Assembly (NCBI RefSeq): GCF_001320245.1
Contig: NZ_BCBA01000001.1
Span: forward strand, 1-64,000
DNA: 64,000 nucleotides
Source of the DNA: Pseudomonas sp. NBRC 111124
Lineage (GTDB): Bacteria > Pseudomonadota > Gammaproteobacteria > Pseudomonadales > Pseudomonadaceae
Direction of reading: 5' to 3'
Made by a program: the position numbers and the translations under genes. The notes below the pieces were generated by a model. It was not told the DNA's origin and searched no databases. It saw only the letters and a program-made list of their open reading frames with translations. Below, piece by piece: positions 63,835 to 64,000 of the stretch. Within the stretch, counting starts at the first letter, position 1; every line of letters starts with the position of its first letter.

Positions 63835-64000
63835 GCAGACGCTGGACGCTACCGCTGCTACTCGGCCTGTTCGTGCTGGCCTTCCTGCTGCCACTGGGCG
63901 GCCATGGCTTGTGGATCCCTGACGAAACCCGCTACGCGCAGGTCAGCCAGGAAATGCTGCTGACCGGCAACTGGGTCTCGCCCCATTTCATGGGGCTTCG
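63831..64000 (+). CDS. arnT: lipid A L-Ara4N transferase, 5' part (runs off window)
   Basis: The ATG at 63831 overlaps the arnD stop. The 56 visible codons encode a hydrophobic helix ([20 protein letters not shown]) followed by [20 protein letters not shown], the periplasmic-loop motif of ArnT, with the conserved Asp-Glu. The enzyme transfers L-Ara4N from undecaprenyl phosphate to lipid A and gives polymyxin resistance. The gene continues beyond the right edge. Confidence 0.93.
   Translation, partial: MSRRWTLPLLLGLFVLAFLLPLGGHGLWIPDETRYAQVSQEMLLTGNWVSPHFMGL

Overview
The window looks like a Pseudomonas chromosome (P. putida/fluorescens type). The right end carries a moderately high-GC arn (lipid A aminoarabinose) operon with typical pseudomonad gene order and protein sequences. 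Everything to its left, about 55.7 kb, is an accessory region: integrases, insertion sequences, broken genes and a dense series of predicted anti-phage or inter-genomic conflict genes. No tRNA, rRNA or CRISPR array was seen.

Layout: (1) 1-2.6 kb, the 3' part of a YobI-like P-loop NTPase gene and a small hypothetical gene. (2) 2.65-14.9 kb, minus strand, a three-gene pPIWI_RE module (restriction-endonuclease-like protein, DinG-type helicase, pPIWI_RE argonaute-like protein). Its last gene is split by a 5.7-kb block holding a SulP permease, a universal stress protein, a NUDIX hydrolase and a complete IS66-type element. (3) 15.7-18.4 kb, a TIR-like effector gene, then truncated fumarase and histidine kinase remnants lying back to back. 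(4) 18.9-26.6 kb, a type II CBASS operon (2TM-SAVED effector, CD-NTase, E1/E2 Cap2, JAB Cap3), followed directly by a second CD-NTase and an E2-like gene. The second CD-NTase is destroyed by an IS3-family element with a clean 3-bp target duplication. (5) 26.7-39.5 kb, two XRE regulators, an exonuclease, a 1494-aa sacsin/HSP90-ATPase-like protein with DUF3883, and several uncharacterised proteins including a HEPN-like one. (6) 39.6-47.1 kb, a divergent tyrosine integrase / KfrA-like pair, a DUF3223 protein, and a 1470-aa protein combining nuclease-like, TPR, GreA/B-like and PIN-like regions. (7) 47.5-53.6 kb, a translationally coupled mini-operon (Xre/MbcA-like antitoxin domain, 39-aa peptide, 255-aa protein resembling the central linker of Cap2), a two-gene cassette with a REase-like N-terminus, and AT-richer small genes. 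(8) 53.6-55.2 kb, a recombinase-like protein with two core-binding domains and no intact catalytic set. (9) 55.99-64 kb, apparent backbone: a SAM methyltransferase, an ArnT-like glycosyltransferase, arnB, arnC, arnA, arnD and the start of arnT.

The arn genes form one tightly overlapping unit that makes L-Ara4N and transfers it to lipid A. The CBASS genes form an overlapping operon expected to make a cyclic nucleotide that activates the SAVED membrane effector, with Cap2/Cap3 controlling the cyclase. The pPIWI_RE module is probably inactive because its argonaute-like gene is split. The most novel-looking items are the paired CD-NTases, the stand-alone Cap2-linker-like protein in its coupled operon, the multi-domain 1470-aa protein with 21-bp repeats upstream, and several copies of a palindrome resembling the second (LexA2-type) SOS box of Pseudomonas. 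All functions are inferred by reading the sequence; no database search was run.
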